64,000 nt of DNA from Aphelocoma coerulescens (Eukaryota; Chordata; Aves; Passeriformes; Corvidae), in NCBI RefSeq assembly GCF_041296385.1, contig NW_027184085.1, positions 14,007,301-14,071,300 of the forward strand, read 5' to 3'. Numbering within the stretch: the stretch's first letter is position 1; every line of letters begins with the position of its first letter. Under the pieces are notes generated by a model that had not been told where the DNA came from, ran no database searches, and saw only the letters and a program-made list of their open reading frames with translations. The position numbers and the translations under genes were made by a program. Shown here piece by piece: positions 22,103 to 34,094 of the stretch.

Positions 22103-25100
22103 GAGACCCTGTTAAATATTTGCATCAAAAACTCAACTCAAAAGGGGAGAACATGAACAAACTACATACTTTACTAGCGTAACAGATGGGTGGAAATTAA
22201 TTATTTCCAAGACATGCAAGACCTGGGAATATAATACATGACCAAAGAAGAGAGGCTTGTGTTCAGCTAGGAATATCTTGAGAGAAGAAAACACTGATAT
22301 TAGTTGACCATAGGACATCAGTAAAATATCAAAGTAATGCATTTATAACAAAAAGAAAGATATTTGCCAGGATTTATCTAGAGAGATTTTTTTTTTTTTT
22401 AATTGATCAAGATACTGATGATAATTTGCTTATTTGTACTCCAGGAAGCCATGTTCAACAAAGTTTCAAAAAGAGCAAACTGGGGGCGCTGACTGTTAAG
22501 GTGGTCAGAGGTATTCAACTCTCAGCTGAAGACCCTAGAAAAAGAAAGTCTTGACTAATCTAGGAAAATGAAGGCTGAATGAATATAATGACTATGCTTG
22601 CTGTCCAAACATTTCTAATGAAGGGTAAATTAGGAGCGAAAAGGGCTACTTTTATTACAGGACAATACTGGCACAAGAGGCGAGTATTTAAACTGGCCAT
22701 CTAGACATTTTGACTGAAAACTGTGAATACAAAAAGTGATAGTATATTTTATAAAAGTCATTACGGGGGCAGTGGGCCAGGTTTTTTTGTTTTGCTAAAA
22801 TATAACAGCACCCTTCATAGGGTGCTCTTAGGTGCTTTAGATCAAGAGCTATTACAATTCCACTGTGTCTCTGTGGAATTTCCCTTTTGGTCTTACCATG
22901 TCTTCAAATCTCCATTCAAAATGCACCGTGATCTCCAGTCTACGATCGTAGTTTTCAAGTGTTTTCTTCTGTGAGACACATTCCTTAGTTTTTATACTTT
23001 CACAATTTCAGCCAGAAAACTAGCTCAGCTTCGGTAGCCAGGTTTTTTTGCTTTGCATCTTCTTTCCTTTGGCCATCTTCTGTTGTCACAGCAGTTGCTA
23101 GTTTTATTTGCCCAGTTCCTATGCCTAAAGAAAAAAATACTGAGAATTCCCCAAATTCTCATAATTCTGGTCTCTGCAGCTGGCCTCTGAGACTTTGGTC
23201 TGCATCAGCTCTGCCTCTTTGTTCAGGCTTGGCAGCCACTGCAGATCTGCAGTGATCAAAGGCAGGAAGCATCCAGCACACCCTCATCCCCAGACCTCGT
23301 TGCAACACAGTCCCTGAGCAGGCCCTGAAGTATGGTTCTTTGGGCTGTGATCTATTGCACACCCACACAAAGCTCACTGACTTCACTGTGTCTCTGCCCA
23401 TGCATGATATACAGCTTTCATTCCACAGTCAGGGCACTTCGTATGGGAAAAACCGCATGCCATTTGGAATTCTCCAGTGGTAGAAAAAAGCAAGAATTGG
23501 ACCTTAAGCAGCCTTTTGTGTCTTTGTAACAGATAAAGCTGTTCTGAAACATGTTTGGTTTGTTTTTGTTTTTTCTTTTTCTCAAACAAACGCAAGTCTT
23601 CCTTTTACTTGGCTTGGTTTTTTTGCAATATAAATTCAGGTTCTGTCTTTCTTCCAAGATTGTGTGATGACAGGGGAACTGTTGAATGATGATGTCATGA
23701 TGAACTAAAGAGAATACAATTGAGCAATTTGACAGGAAACCTGACTTTTTGTTGGACTATGCACAATGCTTTGTTTTTGACTGTTTAACCGCTCCAATAC
23801 AATATGTGACATTTTTGCCACTTCAACTAAGGCATGATGGGTCACTGTAAAATTCCTAAAAACTCCTTAGAGGTTCTTCCAGGGTAATGAAGAACAATGA
23901 AACTGAGTGTCAAAATGGTTCATTGATTCACTTCAGTATATAACACTGATCTAACTTTACTAACTAGGTAGAAATAATCAGCTAGTGTCAGGTAGGAAAA
24001 CACTTAACAATCCTAGTATTTCCAAAGAAAAGCATCAAAGAGGATGTTCTTCAATGTTCATAAAATGGCAAACAAAAGGACACTTTCAAAGTCCCTTTGA
24101 AGTCCTCTTTGAAGCAGATCCTGCCTCCCAAACTGTGTTTTTATACATAAGAAAAAAGCAGTGTCTAATATTCTGAATGGTTTCTTGGCATTTCTGAAAA
24201 CTGGGTTTTTTTCAAAACTGAAAAAGATCCTTGGATTTAGTCATTATTTTACTAAAGGAAATAGTAAATTTGAATATCCTTTCTATGAAGAACTACCATA
24301 ACTACAGTTTCTGGTGTGATCACAAATTTTCTTATTAGCAAAATATTGTCTAAAAAATCTAGAAAGATCATAGATTTTTCAATGTGAAGTCACCCAGCAT
24401 CCAAAATAGATCCATAGGTGTTTAAAACCATTAAGCTGAATCATAACAATATCCCAATTTTTAATTTCCCATAGAATGGTGCAGTCCAAATATTTTCATT
24501 TTTAAAAACTTTGAAGCCTCTTCATGATTTTCATCTTACTGGTTTATGAAATATTTACCTGGAAGGGCTGGATGGCACATGCAGCTCAAGCTTTCTGAAA
24601 CTCTTAAAATACTCCACATGCTTAACCTTTCAACTAGCATCTTGCTCAGAACTGAAAAGCAGAAGAAAGCAAGATCAGACCTTGTCTGTCTTGTACAGTC
24701 ACTACTGTACATATTTCACAAAACAGGAGAAAGAAACTGTGATCAGACAGTCAGAGACTCTCAGACTGAGCACGTGAAGAGAAGGAGCCGTCACCTCACA
24801 CCTTTGTATCTTGTTCCTACTTTGGAGGAAACAGGACAAGTTTCTCTGCTGGTTGGACTGGTGCTGGGGATGGTCACTGCAGCAGCTGCAGAGGTATAGA
24901 CAGTGTGGGATGAATCCATGAGGCTGCAAAATGCTGTGGCACAGGGGCAGTACAGCCCTGCTGCTGTCACAATGAAGCTGAGGGATCAATCCCACCTCTG
25001 ACCTATGTTGGAAAAAGAGGACTTGTCCATATGTCTAGGGACATAGACACATATATGTCTTCATTCGCACTAAGGTGCAGAACCACTTTCCACAGGTGAG

Positions 25101-26581
25101 GGAGAAGAGACACCAGTAGCTAAAACTCAGCTAGGCAGACCTAAGTGTCCTTATCAAAAACCGCAGGCAGGGCTGTGTGAAGGACCATACGGAAACACAG
25201 CCCTCCTAACCCTGAAATCTGATCAATTGAAACTGAACTGTAATACACTATTTCAGTTAACCTCTTTACAAATAATTCAGTTGATTTAATAACATAAGCT
25301 TTTTTTCTTTATTGAACCACATTATTTTGGTACAAAATATGATTCAAATTATTAATTTCCTCCCATTAAGCAGGATCACCATTATCCGCTTCCCAGGATC
25401 AAGTTTCTATTAGGTGTATTGGATCAAACTCTTAGCTTAATTGTCTTTTCTGGTCTTTTCCTTGCTGATAATTTGGCCCTCTATATTCATTTGATATGGC
25501 CAGGGAAAAAAAAAAAGCTTCTTTCTTTGTTTTTTCCACTGCTACCTAAGACTAAACCTAGTAGATGAAAATGAGCTTGAAACAAAGCAAAGTACCGGAG
25601 AATGTACCTCAAATCTAATGCAGTACTATGTGGCGAGAGGCTTGGCCACTGACTGCATGGTTGTGCTGCAGTATTCTTGGGCATGCTGGAGGCATGGAGG
25701 CACATTTGGAGGCACACAAAAAGTGCAGCAATGGAGGTGCTGCATGTGCAGCCTGTTCATTTTTTCATCACCTGACACACTCAGAATAATACCAAACCCA
25801 GATAACAGCAACCAGTGCTGCACAAAGAACTGCAAGAACTAACAGAATATTTCTGAGGACATTTTGACTGAATTTATATAAAATACACCTTCCAGTGATA
25901 TAGGCTAGCTTACATTTACTTTTTGTGCTCAGAGATCACTGGCAACAAATATCAGCCAGAGAGCACCATATGGGCCTCTGCAAACAGCCACTCTGGAATC
26001 TGCAGAGGCAGCAAGGTCCCAGTTTCCCTGGTCACCCTCTGTGTATTTACATGCCAGTGTAGTGCAACTGAAAAATGAGCTGCTGTGCATTGTCAGAGAG
26101 CTGAGGCAGAAAGTTTCATAGTCAGTTCCTCTGAGTTCTTAGATCCTTGACTAAGTAGATCAGAAGTTGTCCAAAGGTTTAATGCCAGAGATGGATGGAC
26201 TGAAGGACCAGCAAAATCAGCAAAATACATGTCACCAAAATCAGGTATATTCATTATATGTGGTAATGGATGACAGATTGGCAGAGAACAGGCTGACTTC
26301 TTTGACTGGATTATCATGATGAGGTGGAATAAAGAGATGTTCTTGTTCAGGAGATGAGTCCTGTTTCTGTGTCCAGCCCATTGAGGAGGACACTGGTGAT
26401 GAGTGCAAGTCTCTATCCTGCTGTTTCAGCAACAGCAAAGCTCAAACTGCAAGTTTACAGTGAGCTGAAGTTTTAATATATGATAGTAAAAATAAATCAC
26501 AATTTAATGATCCTCTTGATGTTCAGAATTTATACTCTTCACACTCTCCATGTTTAGCTGTGAATAGTTACATAAGTTTTA

Positions 26582-26650
26582 GAAACAAAACAAACAAAAC
26601 AACCAACCAAGCAAACAAAAAAAAAACCAAACAAAAAAAACCAACCAGAA
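26582..26650. repeat. (AAAC)n/A-rich simple repeat
   Basis: Interrupted AAAC, AACC and poly(A) units with almost no other bases. Typical low-complexity sequence; I see no retroelement upstream that would make it a tail. Confidence 0.9.
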
Positions 26651-28270
26651 TTTTAAAATAAATCTTTCACCTCCCTATAGGAAAGACAGTGGCCAACCAT
26701 CCAGAAAAATTCACTGCTCAGTCATATTTTGATTCTAATTTTGATGATATAATTCTTATATGTGAGAAAGTTAGAATAAAGATTTGATCTGTAACTTTTT
26801 CTACTGTTATATCTCCTGATATTTCCAGGAGATGCTATGCTACAGGTGAAAACACATAAAATTATATTCTTCCATTTTGGAACACTCTAGGGTGCTGATT
26901 GAGCTTTCCCATTTATATTTTCATGTTTTACTGGAAATCTCTGTTTACTGAAGTCAATTTAAATGATCCATCAGATGAATCACTGCATTTTAAAGGCTAG
27001 CAGAGGCTCATTATGAAAGGCACCAGTTTTCTTAAGGTCCCTTCTGTATGTAGTCTGCAAAAACAAAGTGCATACAACTTCACAAGGACAGCTGAAGTGC
27101 AAATGATTGAGTAATGGAGACACTAAAAAACACACAATAACTTGGCTGTCATTAGCTGGTCCTTTCCACAATCAAAAAAGCCCATATCCATAAATGACAA
27201 GAGATACATACTTTATTATTTGTATTCCTTTCATCATGAGTTTGGGAGAACATAGAGCAAAAATCTACTAGACTTCTTGTGAAGAGTGAACTTCAGAGTC
27301 AACAGTGCTGAATGAACTGTGATACTGAGCATACCCCTGACACTGCCACACGTGATGGTAGTCTGGCGCACACTCCAAGTTTATAAATTACTGCCTGCCT
27401 CTAGATACCATGGCCATAAGCTCACTAAACACCAGCTTCCTTTTGCAAGGCCTTCCTTTCTGAGCATCTGTGGGATGCGCTATCAGGTTGCTGAACTGCT
27501 TGTACTACCGTAGGTGGCAGTTTTTCCTCCAAGAGGTCTCAACCACAAGAAGGAACAACCCAGTTTGTAACAGAGACAGACTTGAAAACCATGGTGTACT
27601 CAGGCCAGCATGTAAGTATGCCCAGAAAAGATCCTAGAGGGTCAGACACCTGGAATTATCTTCCTAATATTATTGATTATTGGCAGATCTAATCTGCTCA
27701 TACCACAAATAAGGGCCTGCAATGAGCTACAGGCATGAAATATATTTTGGTGTTTGCATGCAAGCATTGCTGTTAAGTTGCATGTTCTTCATGAAGAACT
27801 ATGTGTGAAATGCTGTGAAAACTTTATTAATATCCACTGGCCACAATGAAAAGTTGATGGATTATAGAGGTGGATAACTTATGAGTTGTTTACTTAGGCA
27901 CAAGGGTGGTTAAGAATCCTGGCATAAGTATGTCAAATCTGTCTTCCAAGTAAGAAAAGGTTTATGTTTTCACTTGAAAAGGAAAAGGGTTGGAAGAGCA
28001 AAGGATATGAGTTTGAATGAATCCTTGATTAACCCAAGAAGACACTGGATAGAAAATGTCCCTTTGCCCTTGAAATACAATATTCTATTTAAGATTTAAA
28101 GACTGCCATGTGTGCCAGAGATTTGGAGACTGATTAAACAGCTTGCTAGCAGCAACCAGACTTCAAGGAAAGCCCTGGAAAAGAAAATACACGCATGGCT
28201 TACTTTTATTTCTAGTAATCCTTGTTACTTCTGTAACCACTTTGGCTATGTTTGGATTTTGTAAATAAAA

Positions 28271-28320
28271 TGCTTTTACTTGCTTTTACTGTAACCTGAC
28301 CAGGTTACCGTAACCTGACC
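28271..28320. repeat. Tandem decamer followed by an 18-bp palindrome
   Basis: TGCTTTTACT occurs twice in tandem (28271-28290). It is followed by GTAACCTG-AC-CAGGTTAC (28291-28308), a hairpin with 8-bp arms and 2-nt spacer, and then by a repeat of GTAACCTGACC (28310-28320). Confidence 0.9.
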
Positions 28321-31300
28321 AAGCATCTGGCAAACATCAAATTATGTCATCCAGACAGGAGCACAGAGCTTCTCATCTGGTGCTGGCTCACTCCTGCAGA
28401 GTAAAGTGCTCCAATCCATTTCTCCAGGATAGCTAAAATGGAAGCACAAATGATTTCCACTGAGGTGCAGAATGGGCTTTGCAATTCAGATAAGCAGAGA
28501 TAAGTTCTGGTGCTGGTGGTGTCTCCAAAGACTGTCTGGAATATGAGAACTGGAAGGTCTCTAATAACAGACCTTATTTATCTGTGATTTATGGGGTCAC
28601 AATTAATACGTTAACACATTCAAGAACTTTCATCAGCTTCAGAACAGCCTACTGTCCATCTGATAACATATATTGCAGATCAGATTCCCATTCAGAAATT
28701 TCAAAATATCAGTCATTCACATAAAAGGAGTAAACAGTACCAGCTTGCGTCCAGTAAAAAATCACCCATCTCAAGCAATGAAAAACAAGCAGTCAAGCAG
28801 AATAAGTCACAAACAATTTCATAACCATGGAGGTGCAACTGCCACAACAAGAACTATTTAAAATCTCTAATTGTGTCAACTAAATGAGTCAATGATTGTT
28901 TAACAAGAGTGCAACTTGTTACTAACAATGAGTGATAATCACACTCTGTTTAGTGATTCAGATTGTATGATCAACCCAGCTCTTTGGTCAGCCAAACTGG
29001 AAATTACATGAGAAACTTGAACCTCTTGCACTATTTTCAGTGTTTCTGGCTTCGGCTAAGTCAGAAATACACAAAAATATCTTTCTGCCACCATTTTGGC
29101 TCTTTTGATAGTAAATGCCACCAAGAAATGAAGACCTAAACAGAATGTGCAGGTTAAAAAGTAACTACAGGAAAGAATAAATTTTGATTGAACTCAATGG
29201 ATGGCTAATAGTATAATCTTAATAATTTAATCTAAATTATTATGCTTATTTCAATAAGTTTTACTTCCATTATTCTAGTGTGTAAAAGTCTTGCATCATT
29301 CAGAGATCATCTAGAGGGGCATGTGATCTTAACTTGTCCAGACATTTTATATTCCTTTTCTGGAATACATGCCCAGTTTTCCCATCCATACTCTATAGTT
29401 TTTATCACTGAACCTACTTTAGGCTAAACAAACAGTAACGTGTTGCCACGATTATCTGTGGTGGCTGAGAGGTAGCAATTCAATAAAAAACTTCGAGTAT
29501 CTTTCAGTTTTCATAGGTGATTGACTCATGTTTAAGGTGGACAGTGAAACCTGCAGTTTCAGTGTGGGTTGATTTTTAGATATTGTCTCTATGAATGCAT
29601 CTATACCAAAACCAGCATTTGTTTCAGCTGATGTAGATTCAAACTACCTGAATATTCCTCCAAAGGAAGCAAATAAGGATGGAAATGAAGCTGTAAAGCT
29701 TAACCTACTTTGTCAAATCAAATGAAGAGTGTTAGATTTTGCTCAGAACCTATGGAGTAAACATAACTCTGCAAACGACATTGGTTTCAAGTACAAATAG
29801 AAATTCATAAGCCTTAAAAAACCTGATCCTGCATGCAGACTGTACTAATGAGCCCACATCTGGTAAATATGTAAACATGATATTCCCATCACCTCAGCTT
29901 TACAGCCTCTGCAGAGCACTGCCTATTTCAGACACTCAGTGCACGAGAAACAAAGAGAAACTACAGTGAGCCAAGTGAACTCCACTGCAGTGATGACATG
30001 CCAGGCCAGGACAGGCCAAGGCAGCTGAGCTTCCTTCCCCCAGGGAGGAGCCTCACTGTTGCCTTCAGGCCAGATGGGTGGTTACATTGATGAATGAGAC
30101 TGATTCTTCTCTCAGGTGCACACAAAGGCAAAGGGCAATCCCATCTTGCAACATAGAAAACTGAAACAACTTTTACAGAGAAGATAGCTGTGCATGAGCA
30201 GGTTGTCCAGAAAGCAATCTCCATCCTTGACAATATTCAATATTCATCTGGATAAGGCACTGAAAAAACTTCAGCTCACTTTGAAGATGGTCTTGCTTTG
30301 AGTGGACAGATAGATTAGAGACCTCTGGAAGCCCAAGTTACTCTATGACCACATGATTTCATTAGAAGTTAGGATTGTAGAACACAATGTTATTTCAGGG
30401 CCTCAACAGACTTGAAGAAAAAAAGCCAATAACTTGAAATCGCGACTTTTTCTTACTGAAATTTCCTTTCAATCACAAGAGATGCCTCATCAAAGCATTC
30501 TAAAAACTTATTAACATAATTTCATCTTCCCTTAAAAAAAAAAAAAAGGAAAATAAGGAAATTAAGAAGAAAGGTCTTATATTATTTGTCTTCTGGGGTT
30601 TTATGATGATTGAGGCTTTTTCTTGTTTTCTTTTTTTTTTTTTCTTTTTGCATCACATAGCATGATCAAGGTCTTAAAGTTCTTTTTTGTAATCCTTTTA
30701 GTGTTGTTTCCAGGACCTGGGACGTTTCCAGGAAAATACCAAATATTGCAAAACAACATAATAAAATAAAAGCAACACTGAACGACGTTTTTTCTCAGGC
30801 CCCTATCTTTAACTGAACTTCCAGTTCTCAGCTTATGAGAACAGAAAATGTGGGCAAAAATCATTCAAGATTGTGATGGCCTCAGCTGCAATAAGAGTTT
30901 TCTTTGCAGCTACATGTGAACATTGTGTTACTGATTCCTATGAGGTATTTCTGAAAATCCCCGGTAAATTAGCTACCTTTTTCCTTCATATGTACTTCCC
31001 TTAAAAATATTTTATTTCTGCACTGGCTATGGAAAACTGCTACTGACATTGCTGTCACATTCCATTTGACCAATTGCCTGTTCATAAATATTTAAATGCA
31101 AGTGAGGAGATAACAAGAAACACTTTTCCAGTGCTTTACATGTGGTTTATGTAATTGAATTTAAAAACAATGTCAGATAGCTATTTTTTTATACTTTACT
31201 TGGTAAGAAACCAACTTCTAATACTTAAGTATTCAAGGTCAAATCACCTTTAAAAACAAACGTATCCCGCTGCTATATCAAAGTGAAAGGAGCTAAATAA

Positions 31301-31499
31301 ATACAAATATAGGCTGCTAAACTGGGTGTTGCAGTGAACCACGACCAACCCCAGGGCCAGCCCCAAAAGCCTTGAGCATTCCTAAGGCCGGGAAGAGGCC
31401 ACAAAGCCGCGGCTCAGCTCTCAGCCGCGCCCGCCCGTGCCCGCGCCCGGCCGCTCCCCCGCAGTGACGCAGGGCCCGCTCCGGGTTATTCGGCAGCTG

Positions 31500-31504
31500 A
31501 TTGG
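31500..31504 (-). promoter_or_regulatory. Inverted CCAAT box (NF-Y type)
   Basis: CTGATTGGTCC on the + strand is ACCAATCAG in reverse, a full NF-Y consensus. With the copy 39 bp downstream it makes the paired arrangement common in CpG-island promoters. Confidence 0.6.
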
Positions 31505-31518
31505 TCCTTGCTACTGCT

Positions 31519-31525
31519 CCCCGCC
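31519..31525 (-). promoter_or_regulatory. GC box (Sp1/KLF type)
   Basis: CCCCGCC on the + strand reads GGCGGGG in reverse. It lies between the two CCAAT boxes. Confidence 0.5.
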
Positions 31526-31538
31526 TCCGGCCTCCCCC

Positions 31539-31543
31539 ATTGG
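31539..31543 (-). promoter_or_regulatory. Second inverted CCAAT box
   Basis: CCCATTGGCTG on the + strand contains AGCCAAT in reverse, another good NF-Y site. Confidence 0.6.
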
Positions 31544-31554
31544 CTGCAGCCCCT

Positions 31555-31564
31555 CCCCCCGCCC
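31555..31564 (-). promoter_or_regulatory. GC box (Sp1/KLF type)
   Basis: CCCCCCGCCC on the + strand reads GGGCGGGGGG in reverse, a strong Sp1-type match next to the CTCF-like site. Confidence 0.5.
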
Positions 31565-31566
31565 GG

Positions 31567-31582
31567 CAGCGCCCCCTGGCGG
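31567..31582 (-). promoter_or_regulatory. CTCF-type binding motif
   Basis: CAGCGCCCCCTGGCGG on the + strand; its reverse complement CCGCCAGGGGGCGCTG is very close to the core consensus for CTCF, the insulator and loop-anchor protein. It sits inside the CpG island, where unmethylated DNA would allow binding. Motif direction is on the minus strand, which matters for loop-extrusion models. Confidence 0.65.
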
Positions 31583-31830
31583 ATGTGCCGTTGCTTGCTC
31601 CGTGCTCTCCGCGCCTGCTCCTCGGGCTGCGGAGCCGCCCTGCCCCACGCGTGGTTTGCCTTTCCTCGGGGTTTTTGGCCTGCTGTAAGCTCTGTTCCCC
31701 CACATGGAGTCCCTCCGCTTTGTCCTGCCTCCTTCGCGCACCAGCCATCGGGGAGCCAGGCGAACACGATCGGAGTCCATCTGTCCCGCTCGGAGCAGGC
31801 CGCAGTTTGCTCAGTACCAGGACAATGTGC

Positions 31831-31885
31831 TACCTCGGGAAGGTACCGTTGCAACTGGGAATGTGGCTGGAGAAACTCGCTAGAA
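31831..31885 (+). other. Candidate end of a first exon with 5' splice site
   Basis: An ATG at 31824 opens a short frame (MCYLGKVPLQLGMWLEKLAR) that runs to a good donor, GAA|GTGAGT, at 31885|31886. If transcription starts in the CpG island this could be the first coding or a non-coding leader exon. I recognise no family in the peptide, and the frame also continues past the donor. An alternative donor, AAG|GTACCG, lies about 45 bases upstream. This is a weak call from position and splice motif only. Confidence 0.25.
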
Positions 31886-33279
31886 GTGAGTCAGGCTGTT
31901 CTGGAATTAAAAAAGTTTTCTGAGCATACATATCTTGTTGCCCAGATAAGCTAGGATAAATAGAATAGTGGAAAGTTTGTAGACTGGATCTTGAATATGA
32001 GCGATCAGACACTCCTCCTTAGAATGTCCCTCCATCTTTAAGCACCTTGAAATTGTTCCACACATAATTTATAAAGTTAAAAGTCAGAAATATTCTGCCA
32101 ACTTGGGCAATGGATATGTGAATAGCTTTACCAAACTTTGCACTTCACAGTAACTGCTTCACAAAATCTTGTGGTTGTGATTATTGCTCAATACTTTCAG
32201 ATTAGATTTGACTGAGATCAAACGAAATATTTTGATGAATCTTTTTTACAAATTTTAATATAAATTTTTGAAGAATATTATTTCCTATTCTTCCAATTTA
32301 TACCTCTTTTTCATCATATTTATGGTTAATAAAATTAACAGTTCCTCCCTGTGACTAGGTTTCATGGAGTTTAAAACCTTAAAAGCAAGCCATGTGAAGT
32401 GGAGAGGTTACATGAACTGAAACCTGTGGTGATGTCTTAGCACAATTGCCTGTAAGACCAGAAACCAGTAGCTGTCACACACCACTAACTAGTGTACCAT
32501 GTCAGTCAACATATGAAACAAATGCATGACCTATTAAAGAAGCATTGCAAAACTACTTTCTTTTCTAATTTTAGCTATCTGATACACTAGGATTTAATAC
32601 CAGGCATGTGACACCAGAAAAATCCATGCCCTTTGTTCAGAACTTCCCCCCAACTGCTCAGTGTACTTGTACAACATCACTGCCTGGTTTCCTTTTTTCT
32701 ATGCCCTGTACGTCAGGGGGTCAGAAACTTTATCCTGGAAAGTACTGACCATGAACAGCAGTGCATTTCACCCTATTTCTCCTCAGCTCAGGCTCTGTCT
32801 CACTTTGGAATTTTTATTGCTCTGTCCAGTCTTACTTGCTTAGAGAATCTTGACATTTCCAGCTGAATTTGCCTGAATTTACAATATTGTTCATAAGAAA
32901 TTTACTCGCATTTCAACTGTGTGTCACGGCTGCCAAATATAACAGATGTTCCCTCTTGTACCACTGATACTTTCTTTGGTGCACTGTCACATGTGATAAA
33001 TGTGAGACATCTGAAAAGAACATTTGTCAGAAAAATACAGTAAAACATGAAATATCCAAAGAGTACTTGGAACATGTGTGAGCATTTTGTTGTAGATGGC
33101 AAAAACAGTATCCTAATTTGTATTCTTGCAGAGGAGTAGAAGAAAATCAGGGCAAGACTGAGTGAAAAAATAATCAAATACTAATTTTTGGAAAAGAAAA
33201 AGAAACAGGAGTAGAAAAGGAAAAAAAAATTAAAAATAATCGGACCCCAAGATCAAAGAGTTTAAAAAGTCAGGCACAA
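31886..33279. other. AT-rich non-coding DNA, no gene recognised
   Basis: Nothing specific recognised. If the CpG island drives a + strand transcript, this would be the start of its first intron. Confidence 0.55.
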
Positions 33280-33797
33280 GAGCTAGAGAAACAATTGCAA
33301 GGGAATAAAGTTTTGAAGAACTATTAGTCTTCTGAAGAAGTGGGAGCAGTATCAAATTCCCCATTACACAGGCAGGATGCAGGAGAAGAGGTTGCCAAGG
33401 TCAAACACAAAAAGCAAATATGCAGGAAGGGGTAACTAGGAGAGGTTGCTAAGGACATGTATAAATAATTATGTATGGTAGAAACCAGAAAGGGCAAGTC
33501 ACTAATAGAGGTACAGGTGTAACAACAGACCTGAAGAAATTTGTCCTGGAAGAAGAAAGCAGACCAGTATGGACACTGGCCATCTATTCAGCAGGAGGGA
33601 AGGCTATTGACAAATGAGATGGAGAAAGCCAAAGCCCTTATTGTCTTCTTGATATCAATATTCACTAAGAAAATTCAGTAGAACCATCTAATACCAATGA
33701 CAAAAGCCTAATATTTCAAACTAGGAGCAAATTAAGGAGCATGTCCTTTGAGAGATTTATTTTTTTTTAAAGCACACAAATCTGGAAAACTAGGATT

Positions 33798-33890
33798 AAA
33801 ACAAAAAAAAAAGAAAAACAGAAAAACCAAACCAAGCAAACAACAACAAAAACCACTCACAAACAAACAAACAAACACAAAAACCCAAAA
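33798..33890. repeat. A-rich and (AAAC)n simple repeat
   Basis: Poly(A), AAC and AAAC units inside the decayed LINE, including four perfect AAAC units near 33860-33877. Confidence 0.92.
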
Positions 33891-34046
33891 GCCTGACCAA
33901 AACCACCTCAGAACTGGTGAGTAGTTAGCTCTGAAAATTCAAAATTATTGAAGTAAAACGTTGAAAAGGACACTAATGGGCTTTTTCATAAAAGTTAGAA
34001 TGGAGGCATTGCAGACCACCTGATTTAATGTCTGTTACTGAGATGT

Positions 34047-34094
34047 TATATATATATATATGGATATAGACATAGATGTAGATATAGATATCTA
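34047..34094. repeat. (TA)n and GATATA-rich repeat
   Basis: A (TA)7 run followed by imperfect GATATA/GATAGA units, inside the decayed LINE. Confidence 0.92.

Larger units (their letters stand above)
22103..31389. other. AT-rich non-coding DNA, no gene recognised
   Basis: About 9.3 kb of unique-looking DNA. It contains a T14 run at 22387-22400, an A/C simple repeat at 26582-26650, a tandem-plus-palindrome cluster at 28271-28320 and A- or T-rich runs near 30535 and 30617-30648. No frame has a recognisable domain. Confidence 0.65.
31390..31830. promoter_or_regulatory. CpG island, probable promoter
   Basis: The one promoter-type CpG island in the window outside the ERV. It is dense in CpG and GC-rich against AT-rich flanks. 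Its core holds two inverted CCAAT boxes, GC boxes, a CRE-like half site TGACGCAG (31465-31472) and a CTCF-like motif. In birds and mammals such islands usually mark transcription starts. The + strand is slightly favoured because 5' splice-site-like sequences lie at its right edge (CT|GTAAGC near 31684, GAA|GTGAGT at 31885) and I see no equally good donor on the minus strand. I cannot name the gene; any further exons are not recognisable within this window. Confidence 0.75.

Noticed and set aside
31317..31954. Several overlapping frames of 83-148 codons in the CpG island
   Set aside because: Low stop density in CpG-rich DNA explains them. They overlap on both strands and have no recognisable domain.
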